Source: Pisolithus tinctorius (lineage: Eukaryota > Basidiomycota > Agaricomycetes > Boletales > Pisolithaceae). From it: DNA of 64,000 nt. Shown here piece after piece: positions 26,955-39,104 of this stretch (positions within the stretch are counted from its first letter, which is position 1; each line of letters starts with the position of its first letter). A program made the translations under genes and the position numbers. The DNA is taken from NCBI GenBank assembly GCA_024663395.1, contig JANFAH010000009.1, positions 496,001 to 560,000 of the forward strand. Reading direction: 5' to 3'. The notes below the pieces were generated by a model. The model ran no database searches. It was given only the letters and a program-made list of their open reading frames with translations, and was not told the origin of the DNA.

Positions 26955-27604
26955 TGCCTGTTCGGTGAAAACTGGGAGGTGGTGGGTATGTAGCTAAAAA
27001 GGACACAGTCAGTCACCAGCCCCCATGGGACCCAGCGATAATATCCTCCGAAAAAAATATGGGTCATGACTAGCCGAAAACACGTGACCGCGTCGAGATC
27101 AAGAGATCATTGGCAAAAGGGAATGACACGCCGCAAGTAAAAAACATGTCAGGCGAACCTTGAATGGATGCAATTTTTCAACCGAAGGCAGTTCCTCGGA
27201 GACTACAAGCGGAGCGATGCTACCGGCGTGCGGCGGCCCTGACGGAGATGACCCGCAGTGGCAACCACCAACGTGCCAGCAAGTTTGAGACATGAGCGTA
27301 ACTTCGGGTGTCCAGACAGGCTGATGCTGAATGCAGCGGTGGGGGAGCGACGGAATGAATTGGTGATCTGCCCCGTTCGCCTCCCCACATTATATTATAA
27401 TATTGGGTATCTGACGTGGGTGGGAATCGTGAGCGACGGGTACGGCTTACAGTGTCGATATGTTCCGCGGAAGGATCTGTTTTCCACTTCAAGGCTATTT
27501 TGTATTTCCTAATACTTTGCGGCTGAGCCTATGCAGCAGCAGGTAATCACCTCCACCGGGGGGGGAGAAAGACATTACATAATTTGTATCTTCGTTTCAC
27601 AGTC
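26955..27604. promoter_or_regulatory. Divergent promoter region between the RA-PH gene and DCAF4-like gene
   Basis: 650 bp separate the two start codons. An AT-rich element (tattatattataatattggg) occurs at about 27390-27410, and a G tract at about 27558. No open frame here has recognisable content. Confidence 0.5.
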
Positions 27605-29419
27605 ATGCCGCCGCGGGACCTCCCTGGCTTGTACTGGGATGAGGACAGGCAGCGTTACTTCCCGCTGTCTTCCGCACCGTCCCATGGCAAGGGACGACCG
27701 CGTGTTGACCGCGTTCCGCAGTCGCAACAACGGGTAACTTCCGACGCGGATACAAGGAACCCGACATTTCCTTTGATAAGACCACAGCCTCATCAACTAT
27801 TCTCGGGCCTGCGCTCATCACCACCGTCAACATCTCACAAGGACAGGCTGACCCAGTACGCCCTCTTCTCCTCGCTAATCGTACAATTAATTACCCCTGT
27901 TGCCTTCCAGCTTTCTGCGATGCTCTCGGTTTACCTTGACCGGCAAGGGTGAACGATTACTGATGCACTCGCCGTGGTCTGGACTTGCAGGCTCAGTCAC
28001 TGCTTTCCAGGTTAGTATCCGCCTGCTTCGCAGTTGATCGATGGTATGACCTGTAGAACGAAGACGGTCCATCACAATGACCGGGTATGGAGTTTCGCAG
28101 GGGACTCCATGGGATGGTTCCATTCATCTTTGACAAATAACCAAAATCAACCGACAGGTCTCCTTACCCACGGATGGCAGCCTGAATTCAATCTATCATC
28201 GGAGGCATGTACGGGTGCATCTATCAACGTAGCCATCCATTGATCCATTTTCAGGTATCCTCCATCTCTGTCTCTGACTCCTGGTGCATGTCAGTGTATA
28301 TTCCCCGGCATGGCAGTATTATTGGCACTTTGAGATAACGGTAACGTCGGAACAGTGCTACTTCCTTTGGCCCCGATTGCAAAATTCTACATTTCCCATT
28401 AGAATCTACTACAGAAGAGTATGATTTCAGCCTTCGTATTCAGATTGATATTTCCACCGCTCACCACCATAAACTAGTATCAGGGTGTCTAGAATTGACG
28501 GTCACGTAGCATGCGACATATGGACGGCAGATCTTCGAGGTTCTCGGTTGGCGTTAGGTAATGTGCTGTATCATACGTGGTGGTTTGCTGTCCCAATCAT
28601 GAGCAAGGTGCCAAGAACCAACTTGTCTGCATCGATGACATTGCAGACCGTGCAGCGGTGCAAAATCTTCCCACATATAGTGACGTGTTTGCTGTAGCAC
28701 AGGAAAATGTTCGTCACCATTGCCAACCCCTGACCCTGACCTGTTTTCTGACCCCGTGTTGCAGCATACCATCTACACTGGTGTTCGAAACGGTGGCCTT
28801 CTGAGATTCGACACCCGCATATGGCAGTCAAAAGGAGATGCCCTCTTAGGGGGGCTGTTCACACAACCGCCTAACTCTATTACGAATGTCAGACTCCTGC
28901 GTGATTCCCAGCTTCTGTTGTCTAACGTCGATGGCAAGGTAAGTCGCCTCCTTCACTTGTTTTGTTTAGCCCTTGGTACAACCGTGGGTGTGATGTCTTT
29001 GTGCCAGATCTCAACTTTCGATTTACGCTTCCCCTCCATTCGAACTCCGTTGAAGGTGTTTACGGGCAACGTCAATTCTTATGTGATCAAAGCTGTACGC
29101 TTCCTCGACGTTTCTCTTAAGTCTGAAACTCATCTATGTCCAGCCGATCGCCGTGGACCCGTCAGAGGATTTTCTCCTTGCAGCGGGTCAAGATAACCGC
29201 ATTCGACTGTGGTCCATCCGTTCAGGTGGCCCACCACTTGCACCAAGTACCCGCGGCACGCCTATAGAATTTGACGGCCGTAATCTATTGCAGCACCGAT
29301 TCGAACACCCAGTTCGTGCGATGCAAGTCTCAGAGGAGGCGGAGGGCATAACTCTTTGGGTAGGGTCTGGGTCTGATGTGTTTAAGTACAGTTTGGGCCG
29401 CGATGTGTTGGGTGGGTGA
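27605..29419 (+). CDS. WD40 protein of the DCAF4 (WDR21) family
   Basis: Ten exons (27605-27855, 27911-28010, 28064-28204, 28255-28289, 28356-28418, 28478-28557, 28608-28708, 28765-28938, 29008-29094, 29144-29419) give 435 residues. The N-terminus carries the DCAF4 signature LPGLYWDEDRQRYFPL. Later blades include SISVSDSWCIATSFGPDCKIL, ACDIWTADLRGSRLALG, YTGVRNGGLLRFDTR, and the final blades ISTFDLRFP and FLLAAGQDNRIRLWSI. In animals DCAF4 is a substrate receptor of the CUL4-DDB1 ubiquitin ligase; the substrate is unknown. Intron 3 (28205-28254) begins GC instead of GT and is required to keep the frame. Exon 4 is only 35 bases. Confidence 0.85.
28205..28254 (+). other. GC-AG intron in the DCAF4-like gene
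   Basis: The exon ends TCGGAG and the intron starts GCATGT and ends TTTTCAG, 50 bp. Using the nearby GTACGG donor instead leads to a stop within eight codons. The GC donor keeps frame into SISVSDSW, the expected next blade. Confidence 0.65.
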
Positions 29420-30158
29420 ACTCTTTGATAGGGGGGGGGGAAATCCGGTGGTGCGTCACATCAGTTGATGTAGAGCGACTTCTGGGTAAGAGTTTTCGAG
29501 CCGCGCTATCCCTGGCCGTATTGCAGGTCAGTAATGGTGTTACCTCACAGCGGTTTCCACGGGAACTCCATTCCGTATGACATCAATTCTTTGTTGCTAC
29601 GCAGCCAGACAACTTCGCCTGACAGAGGCACGTGCATATATGGGCCATTCTGCGCCGATTCATCCAGCAACTGTTGGCAGGGTGGGATAGCGTTCCGCCG
29701 AACGCCAGGCATAAGATTTGGAGCCATTCTGTGCAAAAATTATGTCTAGTCTATGGAGGCTTAATCACGGACTGACCCTTCCTTGTTACACTTGCCCACC
29801 CCTCGATGGGACATTCCGTTCAATGGAATGACACAAACGAAGGGAACATAAGCTACGAAACCGAGATCCTGTGAAGTTAAGGGATTGACATCTGTAAAGA
29901 AATGGAAAAGGTACGAGCTTGAGTAGGTCACTGCAGTACTTGCGCGGGTCGACCAAGTCCTTGCTGAACTTATGGTGAACAAGTAGTACAGTGCTATGTA
30001 ACGAGCGGCTGCTTATTACATAAGTAAACGATCACGTGCAAGCATGCACCATCATATGGGCGGTAATTGTTCACAAGACAAACCCCCGAATCTCCTCGAG
30101 GTCACCTTCCAGCACACTCTACTCCTTCATCCGCAAGGCTCACGGCCTTTTGCTAGCA
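29420..30158. other. Intergenic region, no gene recognised
   Basis: About 740 bp after the DCAF4-like stop. A run of 10 G lies at about 29431-29440. Short frames on both strands (29534-29749, 29761-29982) have no recognisable content. The right part is the promoter of the membrane protein gene. Confidence 0.5.
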
Positions 30159-31984
30159 ATGGTGTCTGTGTCACAACAACGCCAGAGGTCGTCCCTCGAC
30201 TCGCCAGACTCGCCCGTCTCATCACAGTCCGAATCGCAGGGCGGTTTGTCGGGTCCAGCGTCATCTTCAGCGCTTATCCTACTACCGGACACGGAAGAAC
30301 AAGATCCTTACGACCTCGAAAGCGATGACGACGAGTCCGATGACGAACGCGATTCTCAACTAGAAGTCCAAAGGCTACCTATACCCCCTCTTGGCAGTGC
30401 CCTCGTTTTTCTATATCTCTTGTCACCGTATCTCAGACTGGGCGCTTTGTATATCACCGACAGAGGAGACCCAATTTCCCTACGTTATGGACTCTTGACT
30501 CTCATGTTTGCAGCATCTCTTTCGGCGTTCTGTCGCCATCTTTGGTTTATGCTCAGTCGTTACCTCCGCAAATTCACTTTGGAAGATATTCTCATCGAGG
30601 CATTCGTTCGTGGTCGCGGCCAGGGCCGTCAACATTCCTTCGTCCGTTGTATCATTAGCGGTGCCGTTGCACTGTTTAGAGTATTGCTAGCTGCAATGTA
30701 TTTTCAGGGTTAGTCGCACTCCATCCTTTGGCTATACCTGTTGGTCTGATTTATTTGCAACATAAATAAATGAAAAAAGATTCGGTAAATTCGGTGCTGC
30801 AACTGGTTCCAGAAGACATGCGATCATTTTCGCTTTTATACATTTCGGCATTCCTGGGGTTCTTTGTACTCGTGCTGTCCATTCCTAATACCATGGCTGC
30901 AAAACCGGTAATTTATGCAAGCACACTCTCGACGACATCATATCTAGCATGGTTAATCGCGGTATCGCATGCCAACGCGACTGGTAGTCTTGGCCCTGTT
31001 ACGAGCTGGCCTCAGCGGGGTATTTTGTGGAATATATATAGTTACGTGTCCAAAAGTTTTGCCTGGCGGTCCCGGTCCTAACTCCTATGTACAGGTAGTA
31101 TAGTGTTTGCATGCACGACCACCTTGACAGTGCCCTTGTCAGCTTCGTTGACCGGTTCACTCGTAGTTTGGCCTGTGAAACAACACAGAACAAGACGGTT
31201 CAAATTGTTGAACATATCTTCGACAGTGCTGGCAACGTTGCTCATGCTACCTCTTGTCGTCTTTGCATCTTTGCGTGCCATTAATCTGGTAAGTTATGCC
31301 TATGAAGCCACCGTGCGACTCCTGACGTTAATTCTGCTAAGAGCGGAAGAACATTGGCAACTCCCTCTAGTGTTCTTGTCCCAATTTTGCGAGCAACGAC
31401 TATATCATTGGCTATTCCAAGTATCATCGTTTCGACTCCGATGCCCCGATTCTTGCATATGGGACATTGTCGTCCCCCTACGACTCCAGTCAAATTCTTC
31501 TACGTGTTGTCCGCCGTCCTCCTCAGCCTAGCCTCACCGTCTGTTGCAAACACCATCAGGGACCTGACCCTTGTTTTGGCATGCTCAGGAACATTTTTGC
31601 TGCCAGGTACATACCGCTTTCGCATCCCCCGAATCCCAAACGTAAACTGACACGATGTTCTGCGGCATGCTTGGGATGCTTTGCCTTTTAATTTTGTATG
31701 CAGCACTGACACACGTCACCATCCATTACCTCCGACGCCCCCTTGCCATCGTTGTACCTCAGGAACCTCATCCTGTAGCTGCTAGCCCCCGTTCCACCAT
31801 AGCAGGATCTCGATCCGCCTCTCGTCCTTCCGTCGATCCGCTTCTTCAGCGTAAGGAACAATATCTTCAGCGAAGACGATTAGGAAAGCGCCTTCTGTGG
31901 GACGTTGGGATATGGCTGGTTCTGATACCCACATGTACTTGTGCATTCATCTGGGCTGCGGGCTGCTTATTAGGCAAGTGGTAA
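30159..31984 (+). CDS. Multi-pass membrane protein, possibly an amino-acid transporter (AAAP/Avt-like)
   Basis: Exons joined in frame run from 30159 to the TAA at 31982-31984, through introns at about 30710-30781, 31019-31094, 31290-31341 and 31606-31710. The first 80 residues are disordered and rich in Ser, Asp and Glu, as in vacuolar amino-acid transporters. About nine to eleven hydrophobic segments follow, including ALVFLYLLSPYLRLGALY, LLYISAFLGFFVLVLSIPN, GSIVFACTTTLTVPL, TVLATLLMLPLVVFASL and TIRDLTLVLACSGTFLLPALTHV, and a last TM ending CAFIWAAGCLLGKW. The last-but-one block resembles the C-terminal part of AAAP (Aa_trans) carriers. Substrate and organelle cannot be read from the sequence. 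The family call is tentative; a conserved fungal membrane protein of unknown role is the alternative. Confidence 0.6.
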
Positions 31985-32418
31985 CAAGGGTAGTACCTTG
32001 TCATGTATCCCTCGGCATTGCTGGATTTGCTGCTGTGGGTTATTAATCTTTTCTGGGTCCCTTGCTACTGTCTCTGTTCGAATTTGGACAAATGGATTGT
32101 GATAACCCAACCTCATCATGAGTGTCCTGTATCTGTTCCATTCCCTTCTGGTGATCTCATACAGGCTTGACATTAGATACATCCAGCACTGCAAGTGTGT
32201 CAAGCCCAGAGTGTAGGGATTTTATGAATGGCTGTGGAAGCTCAAATCAGTTACCAGTCATGTGCTGAGGAGCAAAATGAGACCTGTAGATTGCAACAAA
32301 GTCTGTCAGCTGCAAGATACATGGATACCAGCTGAAGACACAACAACTGAGAATGAACTAGGGAAGATGGTTTGGGTACTTTAGAATACAAAATTCACAG
32401 GCATGGTACATATTGGGA

Positions 32419-35400
32419 CTACAAGACTGGCTTGAAACACTGATGCCATTTATTTCCATGAACCATCTGGCTTAAGTCCAACTCAATGCAACAACCCTTG
32501 GGGATGACTGTTTTGGTCCACATGGAGTAAAAGGACCTCCAGAGTGCTGGAGGGATCCAGAGCAACAATCTACCCTTGGGGCCCCTAATCCAGCCATCAG
32601 GGTGGAACCTAACTGGTTCATCCACTACACTGGGATCCTCTAGCAAGAGCCCATCAAGAAGTTGCTGAGCATCAGGAAGTGCATTTGAAGAGACTGATGA
32701 AAAACAAATGGGGTATGCTTGAATAACTGCTAACAATTTGAATGAAATCAGGTCCCAAAGCTCATAGATACAACTCACCATCTGCAGGTGGGACAGGTAT
32801 ATTTCTTGGATTGCAGACAGGCAGTGTCAAGTTCTTGCAGATGTTGAACATACCCTCAAAACCTTCAGCATCCAAGACCCTCACAGTAGAGTCATCTGAG
32901 CCCAAGGCAATCTTCTTGTTATCAGGGGAGAATGCCACTGAGAAAACAGAACCACAGCAGCCATGGATAAGGCTGCCAATCTGCATGCCTTGCTCAACAT
33001 CCCAGATCCTCACAGTCTTGTCCTGAGAGCCTGAGACAACCCTCTTGCCATCAGGGGAGAATCCAACTGACCAGACCTGATCATCATGCCCAAGAAGAGG
33101 GCCACCAATTTGTACACCTCTCTCAGCATCCCAGATCCTCACAGTCTTGTCCCTTGAGCCTGACACAATCCTCTTGCCATCAGGGGAGAATGCAACTGAC
33201 CAGACCTGATCATCATGCCCCTGAAGAGGGTCACCAATCTGCACACCTCTCTCAGCATCCCAGATCCTCACAGTCTTGTCAGAAGAGCCTGACACAATCC
33301 TCTTGCTATCAGGGGAGAATCCAACTGACCAGACCTGATCATTATGCCCCTGAAGAGGGCCACCAATCTGCACACCTCTCTCAGCATCCCAGATCCTCAC
33401 AGTGATGTCCCAAGAGCCTGAGACAATCCTCTTGCCATCAGGGGAGAATGCAACTGACCAGACTGGACCATCATGCCCCTGAAGAGGGCCACCAATTTGC
33501 ACACCTCTCTCAGCATCCCAGATCCTCACAGTCTTGTCATCAGAGCCTGACACAATCCTCTTGCTATCAGGGGAGAATCCAATGGACCAGACCCAACCAT
33601 CATGCCCCTGAAAAGGGTCACCAATCTGCACACCTCTCTCAGCATCCCAGATCCTCACAGTCTTGTCCCTTGAGCCTGACACAATCCTCTTGCCATCAGG
33701 GGAGAATCCAACTGACTTGACCTGATCATTATGCCCCTGAAGAGGGCCACCAATCTGCACACCCCTCTCAGCATCCCAGATCCTCACAGTCTTGTCATCA
33801 GAGCCTGACACAATCCTCTTGCTATCAGGGGAGAATCCAACTGACTGGACCACACCATCATGCCCCTGAAGAGGGCCACCAATCTGCACACCTCTCTCAG
33901 CATCCCAGATCCTCACAGTCTTGTCCCAAGAGCCTGAGACAATCCTCTTGCTGTCAGGGGAGAATCCAACTGACTTGACCTGATTATCATGCCCCTGAAG
34001 AGGGTCACCAATCTGCACACCTCTCTCAGCATCCCAGATCCTCACAGTCTCATCAGAAGAGCCTGAGACAATCCTCTTGCCATCAGGGGAGAATCCAACT
34101 GACTGAACCCAGTGATCATGCCCCTGAAGAGGGCCACCAATCTGCACACCCCTCTCAGCATCCCAGATCCTCACAGTCTTGTCATCAGAGCCTGAGACAA
34201 TCCTCTTGCCATCAGGGGAGAATCCAACTGACTGAACCCAGCGATCATGCCCCTGAAGAGGGCCACCAATCTGCACACCTCTCTCAGCATCCCAAATCCT
34301 CACAGTGTTGTCATCAGAGCCTGAGGCAATCCTCTTGCCATCAGGGGAGAATCCAACTGACTGGACCACACCATCATGCCCCTGAAGAGGGCCACCAATC
34401 TGCACACCTCTCTCAGCATCCCAGATCCTCACAGTCTTGTCAGAAGAGCCTGAGACAATCCTCTTGCCATCAGGGGAGAATCCAACTGACCAGACTGGAC
34501 CATCATGCCCCTGAAGAGGGCCACCAATCTGCACACCTCTCTCAGCATCCCAGATCCTCTCAGTCTTGTCAGAAGAGCCTGAGACAATCCTCTTGCCATC
34601 AGGGGAGAATCCAACTCCATTGACTCCAGAAGTGTGTCCTACCAAGGCAAGTTGAACAGCTGGCCACTCTTCAACACCTCCAGAAACTCCAACAAGGCAA
34701 GAGAATTTGGGCACTAATTGTCTTGACAGCACTGTGTTTGAAGGAGTAAATGGGAGAGCAGAGATGTACACATGTGGTGCACTGCATGAGATTACACTGC
34801 CAAAATTCCGAATGAACTTGATTCCATCTTGAACAACTTCCAGTAGGTCCTCAAAGCCATCCTGGCCCTTTGCTTTGATGTAAGATTATATTAAGTACAA
34901 GCATCAACCACTCACAAGTAACCATGCTGCAGTGCAGCCAAGAGAATCTGCTGCACCCCCAGATGCACCAAGAAGGCTCAGAGTCTCGAGCCAAAACAGA
35001 AATTTTTCACTTCCAATAACAGCTTTCGCCCATGTTGCAAGTGTGGCATCAAAAGTAGTTTTGTGCAGATGCTGAGCCCAGAATCTGCATGAATATGACA
35101 GATGAGTCAAGATGCTTTTGTCAATTCTCTCCGACAAATCAGCGACTTCACAATTGCTGAGGTAGGAACTTTCCAGTCCACAAATATTGAAACGCAGGCC
35201 ACCACAGAGAATTTGTAGCGAAGCAAAGGTAAGGCTGTGCATGTCAGATGCACCAACAAAATATATCCCACTGCGTGCGGGATCACTGAGGAAGTCATGG
35301 AATGATGCATGCAGAGGTCGGACGAGACAAGTCCTGTCTGCAATGCCACCCAATAGTGGGGACATGAATTCAAGAATCACGATCACGTCGAAACGGTCCT

Positions 35401-37496
35401 TCTCGTTAGGGAACTGGGCGCGGATCTTGTTTAGAGCATCCATACGCAGAGGTTCAAATGTCGACATAATCTGCCCCATCACGGAATGGAATCGTGCGAG
35501 CGTAGTATCGTCGTCGGGTATAGTGTCTGCCAGGATTGTCTTGTACATGGCATCCAACAGGACTCCCCCACCTCCGGAACGGAGGAATGCGATCTCGTGA
35601 AAGCGCTCCATGACTGTCCGACCAGGCCGATTCGGCTTGACGAACTCACAAGCCAGACGAGCCCACTCAAACAGGCCATCCGACTTTTGGACAATTGTTC
35701 GCACTTCCGTGTCTCCGATCTCGCGAAGATGGCCAAGCTGCTTGAAAACGTATAGTCGGATGTCACGTTCCGTCAATTCTGCAGAGACGTTGTCCAACGA
35801 AGTCGCCTTCACGTGTTGACAAGCACCCAAAGCACGTTCGATGTCCGGCAACGATCTTGACGTCAGGAGGATGCGGAAGTTCGCGGGTAAATGAGCAGCT
35901 TCCGTAGAGGTGAGTAGGGAAAGTATATGTCTCCGTGATATTTCTGGCCCACTTTCATCCAGGGCATCGATCACCACAACCACATTCCCAACTATCAAGC
36001 CGTGTACCTTGGACAATGGCCCCAAGACGAGTTGCTGCCACTGCTGCGTCACATCAGATGTCGTCTTCAGATCGTAGTCCCTTGAGACTGCATCCGCCAA
36101 CGCTCGCCGAAATGCAGGGTCACGGTCTGCGAGGCCACGCGCAATGGTCGCAAATATCTTATGCTCTCTGTGCTCAGCCTGCCTGTCACGGGAAAAGCAA
36201 AAACAGGACCCAAGGCCCCCTACGTCCTTGATCCACAACGCAACTGTGTGGGCAATGGCAGATTTTCCCCTTCCGGCCTGCCCATGAAGCCACAAGATAC
36301 GAGGAGCGTTAACGTCGAGGTCGGTAGCCCAGCGAGTGATCTCCTGTAGAATTTCTGTTCTCGTGCCATCGAGGCAATTCTTGGTTGTGTCGAGGCCGGC
36401 CCCAGCCGCATAAGCCATGCCTTCGAGGTTCACGTCTTCGAGCATGCGGTGCATGTTGATCCGAACATCTCGGACGGCACAGTCGCGGTATTCCTGCATC
36501 AAATCATCCAGGGTCTTGGTGTAGTCATCAACAGTCGACTGCGTCTCGGAGACGATGTGTTTGCCCAATCTTTTCCCTGGAAGTGCAGATTATTGAGAAC
36601 TTGAAAGCCAAGTGTATGTGACGAGACCTACAGAAACTCTTCGTCTCTGTGTAGTTCGCGACGAACTGTGCAGCATCACTAACAACCCGAGCAATCTTTC
36701 CAAGGGTATCTCTCATGTCATCAAACTTCTTCATCATATCTTCCTCCAGAAGTAACTTGTAGACGGATCCAAGCTTCTTCAGAAGACCTGAGATCGCATT
36801 GTCTAGGTTGGCTTGGGTGATGATCAACTGCCGCCATGACCATGTTAGCACAAGGTATGAATATGACGGAGAGTTATACCTTAGAAGCAGCGGTTAAAGT
36901 TCCCAACGCCACCTGGGCGTAAGGGTGGACCTGGGCGCCAACATCAGAACAAGCTTTGCACAGGAAGACCGACAGCATACGTTTGCGATATTGGTAACAA
37001 CGGAATTAAAGAGTTTGAGAGGCTGGAGATACGTATCACACAGAGTTTGAATGTCTATAACAGCGGTATCAACCCTGTCCACGCCCTGGACGGCTCTCTG
37101 GCCAATACGTGGCACGGGCGTCATGGCATCCAGTGCCACCCCGGCAGCTTCGACCTTAGTTCCAACTGATACAGGATCCAGGGCTGCTTCTGCGGTGGGT
37201 CCTTGAATCTTTCAATCGGTAGGAATCAGCACCATGCAACGATGGGACGACATAGATCACATACGTCCTTAGATGGGACTCTGCCAGACGGGTGGAGGAA
37301 ATTCTTCATTCTAGCAAACGACCCCCGAGAGGCATTCCCAGCCTTTTGGGAATCAGAGGCAGGATCCCCAGCGGGTGTCTGAGACGACACCTGCGACTGA
37401 TTTATCTCACATCGGTAACCACCATCGTCTGGAAGAAAATGAATCGCATACCGCGGAAAGGCCAGAGCTGGAAGGGTTCGCAGATTTGGAGAGCAT
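32419..37496 (-). CDS. NLR-type receptor: helical N-terminus, NACHT domain, 14 WD40 repeats
   Basis: Exons joined on the minus strand give about 1,570 residues. The N-terminal 220 residues are helical (YLQPLKLFNSVVTNIANVHP, then a segment ending DAAQFVANYTETKSF), like the cell-death-type N-termini of agaricomycete NLRs. The exon at about 36568-34913 holds the NACHT domain with Walker A GQAGRGKS and Walker B VVVVIDALDES. A linker with SAPHVYISALPF follows, then a 43-residue WD unit repeated 14 times (about 34639-32848), enough for two seven-bladed propellers. The C-terminal exon (32419 to about 32715) has WIRGPKGRLLLWIPPALW and the end HGNKWHQCF, typical of this family. Such proteins resemble the Podospora het-d/e/r incompatibility receptors. 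A role in non-self recognition is inference. No frame break was seen. Confidence 0.88.
32848..34639 (-). repeat. 129-bp tandem repeat encoding 14 WD40 units
   Basis: The unit encodes GHDGPVWSVGFSPDGKRIVS plus GSSDKTVRIWDAERGVQIGG and PLQ. Units 2-13 are nearly identical at the protein level. Differences cluster at unit positions 3-7, 10, 15, 22-25 and 41. The first unit (GHTSGVNGVG) and last (CCGSVFSVAFSPDNKK) are more diverged, as expected at the edges of an array kept alike by gene conversion or unequal crossing-over. Confidence 0.95.
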
Positions 37497-39104
37497 CTTC
37501 TTTAACCGTTCTCTGGCCATTGATTGGTGGTAATTGCGTGTAAGATTTTTGAGCTCGATTCAATGTTGAGGGTGTGGACAAGGGAACTTAGGCGCCACGA
37601 GCAGTGCTGCGGACACGGTGCTGTCACGGCCCATTGCGGTCCTGCCAGATTTAGCCCCTCTGCCCAATACAAGCAGTATTTGTGCGTGCCAATGGATTGT
37701 ACATATCTTTTCTGCTGTGAAGAAACAAAGATGCAAGGCGAATCGATGGTATTCAAATCTGCGATTATCAACGACCAACCAGGACGATGCAACTACACCC
37801 GGTGCAAAGCATTCCCGTCTTTGCTCGTGCTTTCCACGTCCACTGTAAAGTACGGTATCGGTTTCTTGATAGGTCGCCCAGCGGTCACCTATTCAAGTGC
37901 AGCGTGATTCCCCCCGAAGGTATTATGCGATGGTCAGCGAGAGTACAAATAATCCCAACACCACCAAGGTTCGCCGTATATCTCTGCGTGATACCTGTTC
38001 TTATGCACCAATAACTCAGGATCTAAAAGTACTACTCCTCACACACCGAGTACACCGACTTTCATATAGGGACCGCACTTCTTAACAGTCCGTCCCATTC
38101 TATAACGTCCCCGCTACCGCTACGGAGTCACTGCTTTCTCAAACATAGTATTTGGCGACAGAAACGTTTTTGAGGTGATTGTCTGTGCATTGTATAAGGT
38201 TGCAGAGTGTTCGCTTGGCGTGCATCTCCGAGCCACCCTCCTTCTGTTACACCGAAGGTCTTCCGACGCTCACCTTATCTTTGCTGGTTGGTTTAGGCCG
38301 TCGCAGGTGAGTGAAAAATCTGATTGCTCCGTTGAGGGAACTAATCTGTAAGTGCTCACGAACGAATGCTGTTCTGTCGTTCTTTAATGTGCCAAATTCT
38401 TCTCATTTACATACCGCGCACCCGACCTGGGTGAATGTCACATTCGTACGCCAGAAGACAGCGTAAACTGGGCCACAGAACAGCTCAGTCGACCTATCAG
38501 GCGTAGGTCTACATAGGTCGTCAGGTAGCCTGTATGTTCTATCGCATCTGACTAGAGGTCTAATACATTACGCACGGCGTTCACGCACTCTGTCGTTACC
38601 TACCAAATCGATCCTTTCAACATCTATGATATTTGCGCGATCAACGAGTAGGTATACTCATGGAACCACTTCAGCTATGTACACACTAAACCCTTCGAGG
38701 GTGAACATTTGATCCGACCAGACTCAGAGGACAAGTTTGTCCGACAGCCGAACGAACCACACGCGCACCTCTTACTGCAGGGTTGCCTACACACATGACA
38801 AGTACATGCGTGTGAACTAACACCCGCTGGCGCGAGGGTCTCAGAAGGCTTCGCAATATCAATCTCCCCGAGGGCGCCGAAAGGTGATAATGTAGAGAGA
38901 GAAAATGGGAACTTCTTTGTTCCCATTTGCATTATCACCTTGGGTTGAAGAATAATCATGCCTTGGTTGGCGTGCTCGGGTTGTTTTGTGGATCGAGGAT
39001 TGAAATGAGAAAGGAAGACACGTACTTCGTGGAAATAATCATTTAGTCGTGTAAAGTCTACAACAAGAACAACAAAACAAGCAACCGATGACATGACCAC
39101 CGCA
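37497..39104. other. Intergenic region of 1.6 kb, no gene recognised
   Basis: This region separates the start of the NLR gene from the 3' end of the GCFC gene. Frames at 37524-37907 (plus) and 38675-39100 (minus) are the longest. The minus one has a cysteine-rich patch near its end but no known pattern, no splice extension and no neighbour support. Nothing else was found. Confidence 0.45.

Noticed and set aside
33154..33720. Plus-strand frames with repeated HLSQHPRSSQSC units
   Set aside because: They are the antisense reading of the WD40 repeat DNA, not a separate repeat protein.
38675..39100. 141-codon minus frame with a Cys-rich end
   Set aside because: The cysteine spacing fits no known zinc-binding pattern and the frame has no neighbour or splice support.
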